Source: Paenibacillus sp. FSL W8-0426 (GTDB taxonomy: Bacteria; Bacillota; Bacilli; Paenibacillales; Paenibacillaceae). From it: a stretch of DNA of 64,000 bases. The stretch spans positions 6,315,501 to 6,379,500 of the forward strand of contig NZ_CP150203.1 of NCBI RefSeq assembly GCF_037969725.1, read 5' to 3'. The notes beneath the pieces are model-generated. The model searched no databases. It saw nothing but the letters and a program-made list of their open reading frames with translations, and had not been told where the DNA came from. Positions 20,863 to 29,001 of this stretch are shown one piece after another. The position numbers and the translations under genes are program-made. Within the stretch, counting starts at the first letter, position 1. The number at the start of each line of letters is the position of its first letter.

Positions 20863-21462
20863 CTACAGCAAATGATCTTCCAACTGTTCCAGCACCACGC
20901 TCCACCAGGCATCTTCACTGGCTAAGCTGGCGGGATCCTTTTCGATATAATATGCTCGAAGTTCCTGAACGGCTTTCTCTCGCGCGGCGATTGAGGTGCT
21001 CTTGTTTCCGGGTTTGATCTCCCCGCGCCGAAAGGCTTCCAGCTTCAGTCTAGCCTGCTCCGCCGTGAGGATCGTCGGTTCTTCCCGGGTGGAAAATTGC
21101 TGCATAACATCTGCATAACGCTTCAGAAATTCGACGAATGCGGCCAAGGAAGCGTTGATTCGGCCAAGCTCGCCCGTCTCTGCATCCATGATGCAGACTC
21201 GGCCCGTTCCCGTTTCCACGCAAAGCCAGGCAGCAGTTTCTTCCCACTCGTATCCGATCGGAAACAGTTTCAGCTTTCCTTCTTTGTCCGTGATGAAATC
21301 TCGGTCCGTACGAGGTTGAAAATGAACGCCAAGCACGTCTTCATCGTTATGGCGCAGCTGCGGCAGGCCCTGTTCCAACAAAAGCCGACGCGTTTCCTCC
21401 GGCAAACATGCAGCCTCGACCAACGTCTGATCGTAACGAATATACGGTATTGCTTCGTCCAT
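20863..21462 (-). CDS. SUKH-4-like protein (possible orphan immunity protein)
   Basis: A 199-residue soluble protein. The pattern LPEETRRLLLEQGLPQ..., FPIGYEWEETAAWLCVETGTGRVCIMDAETGE and INASLAAFVEFLKRY is like the SUKH-4 branch of SMI1/KNR4 proteins, many of which neutralise contact-dependent or polymorphic toxins. No toxin is adjacent. The start at 21462 has GGAGGTGGGGGA upstream; an open frame continues to 21630 without one. It converges with bluB, stops 17 bp apart. Family placement is by eye. Confidence 0.6.
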   Translation of the reverse strand: MDEAIPYIRYDQTLVEAACLPEETRRLLLEQGLPQLRHNDEDVLGVHFQPRTDRDFITDKEGKLKLFPIGYEWEETAAWLCVETGTGRVCIMDAETGELGRINASLAAFVEFLKRYADVMQQFSTREEPTILTAEQARLKLEAFRRGEIKPGNKSTSIAAREKAVQELRAYYIEKDPASLASEDAWWSVVLEQLEDHLL

Positions 21463-21548
21463 TCCCCCACCTCCGCTTGTTATTGCTAATATTATAATCA
21501 CCCACGGTGATGCCAGCAATCCGGCGTAGAACCTAAAAGAAAAACCAT

Positions 21549-21742
21549 CTATATAGGTTGAACTAGACATTATACGATAAACGGAGAGGGCAGAAAGAAT
21601 CTGGAGAAGCGGAGCGTTCGCCTTTATCACCGAATTTTCCCGTTACATAAGGGAATTAAAAAAATCTGGGGATAACAGCGATCGGAAGATGGTTCTGACC
21701 ACGTAGTGAATCCGTGTAAAAATCATTGGTTCAGCTTATATA
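21549..21742 (+). repeat. palindromic element family 1, copy B
   Basis: A 194-bp element starting CTATATAGGTTGAAC and ending GGTTCAGCTTATATA, with core AGAATCTGGAGAAGCG and AATCTGGGGATAACAGC then GATCGGAAGATGG. It lies between the SUKH-like gene start and ychF. Termini match copy D (GGTTGAAC type). Confidence 0.8.
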
Positions 21743-21812
21743 TCGATGAATTTTCGGAGAAGGCAGACTGCGTTTTGGCAGCCGTTTTTGCCCCTACAGT
21801 CTGCATGTATTG

Positions 21813-21853
21813 AAAAAACCCTGGCGATCTTCATGCGAAGAACCAGGGTTTTT
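21813..21853 (-). terminator. ychF terminator
   Basis: Stem AAAACCCTGG / CCAGGGTTTT with T-runs on both sides, about 45 nt after the ychF stop. A second, looser stem (GCAGACTG / CAGTCTGC, about 21763-21803) lies beyond it. Confidence 0.75.
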
Positions 21854-21898
21854 GAACCATTCTATATTTGTCGTCCAGCTTGATCCGTGCCGGGCAAA

Positions 21899-22999
21899 TT
21901 ATACATTGAAACGGAAATGCATGACGTCGCCATCCTGCACCACATACTCTTTGCCTTCGAGGCGAAGCTGCCCGCGCTCTTTGGCGCCATTCATGGAACC
22001 TGCAGCAACCAAATCCTCGTAGGATACCACCTCTGCACGGATAAATCCACGCTCGAAGTCACTGTGGATGACGCCCGCCGCACCAGGAGCCTTCGTTCCT
22101 TTGCGGATGGTCCATGCGCGTACTTCTTGCACGCCGGCAGTGAAATACGTGTACAGGCCGAGCAATTTGTAAGCCGCCTTAATCAGGAGGTTCAGGCCGG
22201 AATCCTGAATGCCGAGCTCTTCGAGGAACATTTGCTTGTCCTCGCCTTCCAGCTCGGAAATCTCTTCTTCCACCTTCGCGCTGATCGGCACGACTTCCGC
22301 GTTCTCGGCAGCAGCGAACTCTTTTACTTTTTGTACATATGCATTGTTGGCCACATCGCCGATTTCATTCTCGGACACGTTGGCCGCATACAGCACAGGC
22401 TTCAGGGTCAACAAGTGCAAATCGCGGATGATCAGGCGCTCATCGTCGGTCAGGTCCATGCTGCGCGCCGGTTTGTCTTCATACAAAACAGCCTTCATGC
22501 GCTCAAGCAATTCCACTTCCTGCGCGTATTGTTTGTTGCCGCCCTTCATGTTTTTCTTGGAACGTTCGATACGCTTCTCCACGCTCTCGATATCGGCCAG
22601 GATCAGCTCCAGATTGATCGTCTGAATGTCGCTGATCGGATCGATCTTGCCGTCCACATGCGTGATGTTCTCGTCCTCGAAGCAGCGAACGACATGCACG
22701 ATCGCGTCCACTTCGCGGATATGAGCCAAGAACTTGTTTCCAAGCCCTTCGCCTTTGCTCGCGCCGCGCACCAGACCCGCGATATCCACGAATTCGAATG
22801 CCGTAGGTACCGTTTTCTTCGGTTCTACCAGTTCGGTCAGTTTGTCCAGGCGCTCATCCGGCACTTCCACGATGCCCACGTTAGGATCGATCGTGCAGAA
22901 CGGATAGTTGGCCGATTCGGCACCAGCTTGCGTGATTGCGTTAAACAGCGTGGATTTCCCGACGTTCGGAAGACCCACGATACCAGCTTTCAAAGCCAT
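21899..22999 (-). CDS. ychF: redox-responsive Obg-like ATPase YchF
   Basis: A 366-residue P-loop protein starting MALKAGIVGLPNVGKSTLFNAIT (G1), with the FVDIAGLVRGASKGEGLGNKFL switch region, a coiled-coil insertion (SVEKRIERSKKNMKGGNKQ) and a C-terminal TGS domain ending GKEYVVQDGDVMHFRFNV. The family binds ATP rather than GTP and associates with ribosomes. Single gene with its own terminator. Confidence 0.96.
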   Translation of the reverse strand: MALKAGIVGLPNVGKSTLFNAITQAGAESANYPFCTIDPNVGIVEVPDERLDKLTELVEPKKTVPTAFEFVDIAGLVRGASKGEGLGNKFLAHIREVDAIVHVVRCFEDENITHVDGKIDPISDIQTINLELILADIESVEKRIERSKKNMKGGNKQYAQEVELLERMKAVLYEDKPARSMDLTDDERLIIRDLHLLTLKPVLYAANVSENEIGDVANNAYVQKVKEFAAAENAEVVPISAKVEEEISELEGEDKQMFLEELGIQDSGLNLLIKAAYKLLGLYTYFTAGVQEVRAWTIRKGTKAPGAAGVIHSDFERGFIRAEVVSYEDLVAAGSMNGAKERGQLRLEGKEYVVQDGDVMHFRFNV

Positions 23000-23150
23000 G
23001 TATATGACAACTCCTCATTCATTACTTGTTCGGTTCGAATAATCCTACTCATTATATATGACAAGCACCGGTGCATCAAGGAAGTTTGCCAATTCCATGC
23101 GCACCGGAGCAGGAAAATCATCCACAATCTTCTATGAGCCTTGGGTCAAA

Positions 23151-23223
23151 TTACGTTGCTGAGATCTGTTAGCGTTGGATCACGCTTCATATCGGCCACA
23201 TAAGGTGGCTGATGTTCGTTAGC
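23151..23223. repeat. fragment of the CTAACGAAC repeat family
   Basis: Contains TTACGTTGCTGAGATCTGTTAGCG and, 30 nt later, GCTGATGTTCGTTAGC (23208-23223). The latter is identical to the inner arm of the copy near 46.68 kb. The end of the repeat supplies the last codon and stop of the adjacent acetyltransferase gene. Confidence 0.55.
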
Positions 23224-23689
23224 GCCCGAGCTCCTTGTACATGGTCATGTCCGTAATGGCATACCCCATCTTGCGGTATAACTCGCTCGCCCGCACATTA
23301 TGCCCGAATACATGCAGCCCGATGCGATTCACGCCAAGACCCGCAGCCGCTTGCTCCAAGGCGGCCATCGCTTCTGTTCCATATCCTTTACCGCGATGCT
23401 CCTCTTCGACGACGATGTCGAGCAGAAACGCCTCTTTCCCGCGCAGATGCTCCGTCACGTTAAACCAGATATATCCCACATTTCCGTCCACCTCATGCAT
23501 AAGGTTGTATATGTACGCTCCCTTCGTCTGCAGGCCCTCCGGCAAAAATCGGCGATAGGACTCACGGGATAACTGCTCCGCCTCTTCTTCCGCCCATGTG
23601 CCCGCTTCCACTTTATCCAGAGCAAAGTCCTTAATGCCCCGGTCCAGAAAACGCGCAAACTCCTGATCATTCATTTGTACCAATTGCAT
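23219..23689 (-). CDS. GNAT family N-acetyltransferase
   Basis: A 156-residue acetyl-CoA dependent acetyltransferase. The acetyl-CoA loop is VVEEEHRGKGYGTEAMAAL, followed by GLHVFGHNVRASELYRKMGY, a typical GNAT C-terminus. The substrate is unknown. ATG at 23687-23689 has GGGGGGA just upstream; an ATG 15 nt earlier overlaps that site. The stop codon lies inside a dispersed repeat, so the C-terminus may have been altered by it. Confidence 0.85.
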   Translation of the reverse strand: MQLVQMNDQEFARFLDRGIKDFALDKVEAGTWAEEEAEQLSRESYRRFLPEGLQTKGAYIYNLMHEVDGNVGYIWFNVTEHLRGKEAFLLDIVVEEEHRGKGYGTEAMAALEQAAAGLGVNRIGLHVFGHNVRASELYRKMGYAITDMTMYKELGR

Positions 23690-23833
23690 CTGATGTCCCC
23701 CCATTTCAGATAAACCAACGAAAATATAATGGTGAAAGAAGAATGTATGTAATCATAATACTTCGCGCCATAACTATGTTAAAATATATAGGCGAGCGAC
23801 CCGCCAAAAGTTTCTCGCCCAAAGTCGATTGGA

Positions 23834-24004
23834 TTATTCCATCGGCTTTTCTATTTTAACATGATTGTATTGATTAATCAGATCATCCAGGACCATAGAT
23901 TGCTGTATAACAAGGGGATGTAGAAGATCTCCATATTCCAACTTTAATTGATAGAGCTTCTGTCTCGCTGCTTCGATCTGCAACTTAAGTTTGCTATAAT
24001 CCAT
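23834..24004 (-). CDS. Spo0E family aspartyl-phosphate phosphatase
   Basis: About 56 residues predicted to form two helices. The family signature Ser-x-x-Leu-Asp occurs as SMVLD in HPLVIQQSMVLDDLINQYN. Such proteins dephosphorylate Spo0A~P and delay sporulation. The start at 24004 has GGAGGGGTGA upstream. It lies in an AT-rich accessory stretch beside an XRE/TPR regulator. Confidence 0.82.
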   Translation of the reverse strand: MDYSKLKLQIEAARQKLYQLKLEYGDLLHPLVIQQSMVLDDLINQYNHVKIEKPME

Positions 24005-24333
24005 ATTCACCCCTCCATACTGTGACATTTTAGAACACTCTGCGAATCAGAGGGAAATGATATATACCCCAACATTTACTGTCTTCACCCTTCCCCTTTC
24101 ATGTATCCCTCTTTTTTGAACAGCAAAAAAGCGTTCCTTTTACTGAATTAGTCCCATCTCAACGTGAACAGGTTAAACATAAACTTTGTTCCGATAAGGT
24201 GAGCTTCCAGATGAGAGAACACTTTGTTTTGATATGGTTACATACTTGTACTAATCATTCCATGAACCTTCGTTGTCAGCATCACGGGAGAACAATTGGA
24301 TCTTTAATTTAGACAGTTATATCAGGGGATGGT
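24005..24333. other. intergenic, no gene seen
   Basis: AT-rich 329-bp gap between two minus-strand genes. It holds a weak GAACAGC / GCGTTC hairpin with a T-rich tail near 24118-24142 that might be a terminator, and no coding signal. Confidence 0.4.
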
Positions 24334-25725
24334 TTAGGGATTCAGTCTGCGAAGGTTATGTATGTAGTTACGTGCGAAGACGATTTTTTTACTTTTGAGT
24401 TTTAATTGATTATACTTCTCTATCGTGGTGGCAGTTGCAAACGTCGAATACTGTTCAAATAAATCAACACATTTCACCATACATAGCCCACTACTAATTT
24501 CAATCGCAATGGATAAACTATCCAACAGGAACAGGAAGCCTTTATCCAAATTATTTTTTTGGAAGTAATATATACTTATCCCCATCAATAAATTAGCATA
24601 GCGGTCCCCCGTAAGTTGACTACTAATCGCCCCAATTCGACTAATTTGTTCACGATAGATAATAGAAGATTCATATTTTTCAAGTACGGCATCGATATCC
24701 AATCCAAACTTATTGGCTGCAACAACGATCTCGCATAAAGCCGGAAAAACTTCATTCTCTCTTTCTGAGATATAATTCAAATAATCGTGAAGGACATCTG
24801 TCTTCCCGGACATCAATTCATACTGGTAACGATTACCTTCTGCCCATTCCTTGAACTGTTGAATAACAGTTATTTCCTTTTCGGTCGGATCAATTACCCA
24901 GCTAGAATCGGTATATAAAGAAACGTAATGGAGTGCTTTTTCATATTCTTCAAAATAGAAATAAGTCTCTCCGAGTACCAAATATGCGTACAAAATATAA
25001 AATATAATCTCTTTTTTGACTTCTTTCGGCTTAATATTACCGTACAATTCATAATGTACAGATGCTTTCAATTTCAATTTCTCTCCAAGTTCCAACAGCT
25101 TATCCCACCGTCGCACCGAAGCATAAGCATTAATCAGTTCATTCAGTCCATCAAGCTCGTAAGGCTCATCAAGACGATCCACAAATAACTCAAATCGAGT
25201 TGCAACTGAGAGATTGTTAGTCTGATCTTTGGAAAGCCCAATAGTAAATAACCGATACTGACTTAGAGCCAAACGTTCGGAATGTTGCATCTTCTCACTC
25301 TCGGCCACCCAGTAATAGAGAGGCTTCGCTGCCTCGAACATCCCCTCATGAAATAACTGTTCAGCCAACCCGAACAACAGGGGAGCGTATGCAAGATTAT
25401 CCATCATTAGCTTAATTATTGTTTCCATGCACTCGATCTTATCGAGTTCGGCACAGCGGTATAGAAACGGCCTAAGCCGCCGCCAATCGGGGCTTGTATG
25501 TACAAAACATTCATTGATGTATAAATCGTAGAAGTAACCTTCAGGTAATCCCATTCCGATAGTGATCCGATCCAACTGTTGCATGCTGATGGGACGCAGC
25601 CCATTCAACATACCGCTCAACGTACCTGAATTAATGCCCGATATTTCAGAAAAATGAATGAGCGTCATATTATTTCTCTTCAAGTAATCTTCCAGATGAT
25701 CACGTATCGTTGTTAACGATCTCAC
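24334..25725 (-). CDS. XRE-type transcriptional regulator with TPR-like helical domain
   Basis: Residues 8-60 form an HTH (LEDYLKRNNMTLIHFSEISGINSGTLSGMLNGLRPISMQQLDRITIGM). The remaining 400 residues are helical with tetratricopeptide-like spacing and many Tyr and Leu. The layout recalls peptide-sensing regulators of the RRNPP type, but no cognate pheromone gene is seen and the assignment is by shape only. Probable start is the GTG at 25725; an in-frame TTG at 25767 is an alternative, and neither has a strong ribosome site. AT-rich relative to flanking housekeeping genes. Confidence 0.72.
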   Translation of the reverse strand: MRSLTTIRDHLEDYLKRNNMTLIHFSEISGINSGTLSGMLNGLRPISMQQLDRITIGMGLPEGYFYDLYINECFVHTSPDWRRLRPFLYRCAELDKIECMETIIKLMMDNLAYAPLLFGLAEQLFHEGMFEAAKPLYYWVAESEKMQHSERLALSQYRLFTIGLSKDQTNNLSVATRFELFVDRLDEPYELDGLNELINAYASVRRWDKLLELGEKLKLKASVHYELYGNIKPKEVKKEIIFYILYAYLVLGETYFYFEEYEKALHYVSLYTDSSWVIDPTEKEITVIQQFKEWAEGNRYQYELMSGKTDVLHDYLNYISERENEVFPALCEIVVAANKFGLDIDAVLEKYESSIIYREQISRIGAISSQLTGDRYANLLMGISIYYFQKNNLDKGFLFLLDSLSIAIEISSGLCMVKCVDLFEQYSTFATATTIEKYNQLKLKSKKIVFARNYIHNLRRLNP

Positions 25726-25882
25726 GGGAACACCAACTTTCCACGTAAAAATAAAATGGTTAGCCAAAATATACTATACTCTTACATTTAATATCAATAT
25801 TTTACTTGTAAATAATTTACTTTTGTTGTAAAGATACTTATCAGCATTGCTCAATGGTCCAAAGGACTGTAGAGGAACTTCA

Positions 25883-26239
25883 TCATTGAAAGCGATCAAG
25901 CTTCAAATTCATATCGACACGGTCTGGAGTCCACAATAAGACATCTGTAAGAAACGTCAATGCATCCATTTCACTGAATTTATCCACGATTGACTCTAAC
26001 ATCTCCTTTGCATCTCCTGTGATATGTTCAGCCAGGATTAACCCTCCGGTATCTCCATCAATATAAAAATGATCTATATTTGCGACCTTCTGTACATGCC
26101 GAAGCCATAACGTTCCTTCTTCCACAAAAAAGATATAGCGTTCATTCATGACATATCCCTGGTAAATATACAACTCTGCTTCTTGATCAAAGGGGCCGAG
26201 CACTAATAAACCAAGTTCAAATTGGGTTAGGATTCTCAT
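25883..26239 (-). CDS. hypothetical protein, 118 residues
   Basis: Not recognised. Starts MRILTQFELGLLVLGPFDQEAELYIYQGY. It is acidic (many Asp and Glu), with alternating hydrophobic stretches suggesting mixed alpha/beta fold, no signal peptide and no membrane helix. AGGTAA lies 8 nt before the ATG. It sits 157 bp upstream of, and on the same strand as, the XRE/TPR regulator and may be functionally linked. Confidence 0.55.
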   Translation of the reverse strand: MRILTQFELGLLVLGPFDQEAELYIYQGYVMNERYIFFVEEGTLWLRHVQKVANIDHFYIDGDTGGLILAEHITGDAKEMLESIVDKFSEMDALTFLTDVLLWTPDRVDMNLKLDRFQ

Positions 26240-26568
26240 GACACTATTACCTGCATACTCATGAAAAAAAGCATAAGCAATTCATAATCTCTTGAAAAAT
26301 AATGAATTTCTAATCCTCCGCTAACTAAAATCACTACTATTTCCCCTCCCTCAAAAAACTAAGACTCAATCGTTATGGCGAAATAACCATTAGATAAATT
26401 CAAAATATTTTTGATTCATTGATTTTAAACCACAAAAAACATAACGTTTTACGTTTAACGCCTGTTGATAATACACTAGAATTTTATATCGTCTATTGAT
26501 AAACGTCAAGTGATTATTTAAAACCATTTAACGTTAGGTTATGATAAAAGTGAAGGGTGGGATGGGCT
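26240..26568. other. AT-rich divergent spacer with TTTAACGTT-like motifs
   Basis: Divergent region between the 118-residue gene and the small HTH gene. It holds repeated short motifs (AACGTTTTACG, GTTTAACGCC, TTTAACGTTAGG) within 26440-26540 that could be operators of the HTH protein, and a loose promoter (TTGATA, 16 nt, TATCGT). No coding signal. Confidence 0.35.
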
Positions 26569-26802
26569 ATGTCTATAAAAATAAGATTGGGCTACACTTT
26601 AGACGCAGCCGGCGTCACTAAAAATGCACTAGCAAGGGAAGCAAAAGTTCGACCTAACCTTATATATGATTTGTGCGAAGGAAAAACAAAAAGGCTAGAT
26701 TTAGAAACCTTAAATAATATCGTGAACACTCTGCGGGCAATGACAGGAAATGACTATACTCTTTCAGATGTGATAGCGTACATACCGGATGATAAGGAGT
26801 AA
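26569..26802 (+). CDS. small Cro/CI-type HTH DNA-binding protein
   Basis: A 77-residue protein that is nearly all HTH_XRE: IRLGYTLDAAGVTKNALAREAKVRPNLIYDLCEGKTKRLDLETLNNIVNTL. This class often regulates toxin, phage or mobile-element functions. The ATG at 26569 follows AAGGGTGG; a GTG four codons earlier is inside that site. Isolated, with its own terminator, just left of the CRISPR remnant. Confidence 0.8.
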   Translation: MSIKIRLGYTLDAAGVTKNALAREAKVRPNLIYDLCEGKTKRLDLETLNNIVNTLRAMTGNDYTLSDVIAYIPDDKE

Positions 26803-26868
26803 AAAAACAAACTGGGCTAAACATTGTCAACTGAGCGTAACGCTTTCTCACTTTTAAAGAGAAACATA

Positions 26869-26905
26869 AAAAATCCATCCATTTTTACTTTGGACGGATT
26901 TTTTT
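26869..26905 (+). terminator. terminator after the small HTH gene
   Basis: AAAAATCCATCC / GGACGGATTTTTTT hairpin with one mismatch and T7 tail. Confidence 0.78.
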
Positions 26906-26960
26906 GTTTCATATGGTTTTGTTAACGTACTCAGCAATAATTAACATAGCTATTAGCTTT

Positions 26961-27194
26961 GATCATATTTGGCACTTCATACGGAGTGCGACCGTGATGT
27001 GCTGTACATTCAGACCAAGACCGGGGAATTTCAATCCACGCACTCATGCAGAGGTGCGACACAAGATACGATTGGCCTTATTGTCCCACGCAAAGATTTC
27101 AATCCACGCACTCATATAGAGTGCGACTCCCGCCTTCATACCAATTCCCCCTCAAACTTATAATTTCAATCCACGCACTCATATAGAGTGCGAC
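26961..27194 (-). CRISPR. orphan type I-C-like CRISPR remnant (4 repeats, 3 spacers)
   Basis: Two identical 32-bp repeats (27096-27127, 27163-27194), one variant 33-bp repeat (27028-27060) and one strongly degenerate repeat (26961-26992) are separated by three spacers of exactly 35 bp. On the minus strand the repeat runs GTCGCACTCTATATGAGTGC then GTGGATTGAAAT, matching the type I-C consensus with its GTCGC start, GTGGATTGAAAT tail and internal hairpin. Degeneration increases to the left, so that is the leader-distal end and transcription should be leftwards from about 27195. No cas gene lies in this window. Confidence 0.88.
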
Positions 27195-27450
27195 AGCGAA
27201 AATACACGTAATAAAGTCACATAACGTAGACATAATTACGTATTACCTCTAATTATAACAAATACTATCCACATTTGTGGCAAAAGAAGCCTAAATTCAA
27301 AATCAGTGTTGCCAAAAGGTCACAAAAAACATATTTTCGACAAAATTCGAGGTGCGAATCCCCCAGGAAAATCATGTGAGCTTGAGGTTCGCACCGAACA
27401 ACATCGTTAGTCCTTCCTGTGAACGAGAGTACAAATATCACTTTATCGTT
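27195..27450 (-). other. possible CRISPR leader and intergenic DNA
   Basis: AT-rich 256 bp next to the intact end of the array (about 27195-27330), as expected for a leader. The rest runs into the 3' end of fni. No gene is seen. Confidence 0.4.
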
Positions 27451-28518
27451 TCAGCGCCGCTCCACCAAACGGTTCGTCATCCGCAATTCCTCGATTCGAC
27501 CCGCGCCGATGCCAAACATGACTGTCTGCAGCTCGAATTCGACCTGCTCCAGCCGCTGATCCAGCGCCTCGTCCGAGGCTACGGCCGACTCCAGCAGCGA
27601 GCGTCCAAAACCTGCCAGATCAGCCCCCAATGCAATTGCTTTGGCTGCATCCACCCCGTTATGCAGGCCGCCGCTGCCAATCAGCGCACTTTCGGGATTC
27701 ATGGCGCGCACGTCGCGGATGCAGTCTGCCGTCGGAATGCCCCAGTCCGCAAAGGCTTCCGCCGCCGCACGCCGAACCGGCTGCTTGTTTCGGAATTTCT
27801 CCACCTGCACCCAGCTGGTGCCGCCGGCTCCGGCCACATCGACAAAAGCTGCCCCGGCTTCATACAACTGACGTGCCGTTGAACCATCGATGCCCCAGCC
27901 CACTTCCTTCACGCCAACCGGAACGTCCAGCACCCCGCACAAACCCTCGATCTGCTTCAGCAGCCCGCCGAAATTGGTATTGCCCTCAGGCTGGAAAATT
28001 TCCTGCAGTCCGTTCAGGTGCAGCACCAGCATGTCCGCCCCGGCAATATCGATGGCGCGCCGGAACTCGTCCGGTCCAAAGCCGTAATTCAACTGCACCG
28101 CTCCCAGATTGGCAATCACCGGAATATCGGGGGCCCAGCGCCGCACATCGAACGTATGCGCAAGGTCCGGCTGCTCCACGGCAGCCCGGATCGAACCTAC
28201 GCCGAGCGTCCAGCCCCGCGCATTCGCCACGCGCGCGAGCCGTTCGTTTATCGCGCCGGTCGTATCGCTCCCTCCAGTCATCGAACTGATGAGCAGAGGT
28301 GTGCGCAGTTTTTTGCCAATAAATGACGTTTCCAGACTCAACGCGTCGAAATCCAGCTCTGGCAGCGGGTTATGCCGGAAAGCATACCGTTCCATGCCGG
28401 TGGTGATCCCTTCTCCCGCAACCTGTTCCTGCAGGCATAGACGGACATGCTCCAGCTTCCGTTCGCTCGTCGGGACTTCGGGAAGCAGCCGTCTGGCCGC
28501 TCTTTCTTGTTCGTTCAT
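27451..28518 (-). CDS. fni: type 2 isopentenyl-diphosphate delta-isomerase
   Basis: FMN- and NADPH-dependent enzyme interconverting IPP and DMAPP. A 355-residue TIM-barrel with LISSMTGGSDTTGAINERLA, LHLNGLQEIFQPEGNTNFGG, VGVKEVGWGIDGSTARQLYEAGA and the FMN-phosphate site ALIGSGGLHNGVDAAKAIALGADL. GGGGG precedes the ATG. Type 2 enzymes are usual in Bacillota. Single gene on the minus strand. Confidence 0.95.
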   Translation of the reverse strand: MNEQERAARRLLPEVPTSERKLEHVRLCLQEQVAGEGITTGMERYAFRHNPLPELDFDALSLETSFIGKKLRTPLLISSMTGGSDTTGAINERLARVANARGWTLGVGSIRAAVEQPDLAHTFDVRRWAPDIPVIANLGAVQLNYGFGPDEFRRAIDIAGADMLVLHLNGLQEIFQPEGNTNFGGLLKQIEGLCGVLDVPVGVKEVGWGIDGSTARQLYEAGAAFVDVAGAGGTSWVQVEKFRNKQPVRRAAAEAFADWGIPTADCIRDVRAMNPESALIGSGGLHNGVDAAKAIALGADLAGFGRSLLESAVASDEALDQRLEQVEFELQTVMFGIGAGRIEELRMTNRLVERR

Positions 28519-29001
28519 GATGCAACCCCCTTATGTGAAATGCCCGCATACAACTCTACCCAGTATACCGTTCCCAAAAGTCGATGGAAAGGGAGCCCGG
28601 CCCGCAACAAAAAACATCCCTGGCTCGGCGTTAGAGATGTCCATGTATCGGAGCCTTTCGGGCAAATATCCCTTTCGGGCAAAAGGCCAATACCTTGGAC
28701 AGATGCGGATAGATCGGGAATAGGTGGAAAAGCTGATAGAAACGCAGCGAGATCAACGGACCGGCGCAAATCCTGAATGCTCTCTTCCGTGTACAACCGT
28801 AATACAACGCTCCTGAACCTTTCGACTGCAAGACGTACCCATCATAGATTTGCCGGATGCCGTCCCGCTGTATTCCGTTTTTTTGCGTCAGCGGAGGCAA
28901 ACCTGTGGTAATGGTTGACACAACGTATACCCGGGCTGGCCCATAAGCCAGCCTGTTTCCATACATACATTCCGATCCTGCCGGATCAAGGGAGGCATCA
29001 T
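28519..29001. other. fni-PLD spacer, nothing assigned
   Basis: A divergent 483-bp region. Short open frames on the minus strand lack ribosome sites. A TTGACA occurs at about 28915-28920 without a matching -10 box. Confidence 0.4.

Noticed and set aside
26905..27350. cas gene fragments beside the CRISPR remnant
   Set aside because: No open frame with Cas-like sequence is present on either strand near the array.
28515..28796. 93-codon frame upstream of fni on the minus strand
   Set aside because: Starts at TTG without a ribosome site and overlaps the fni start region; no recognisable protein features.
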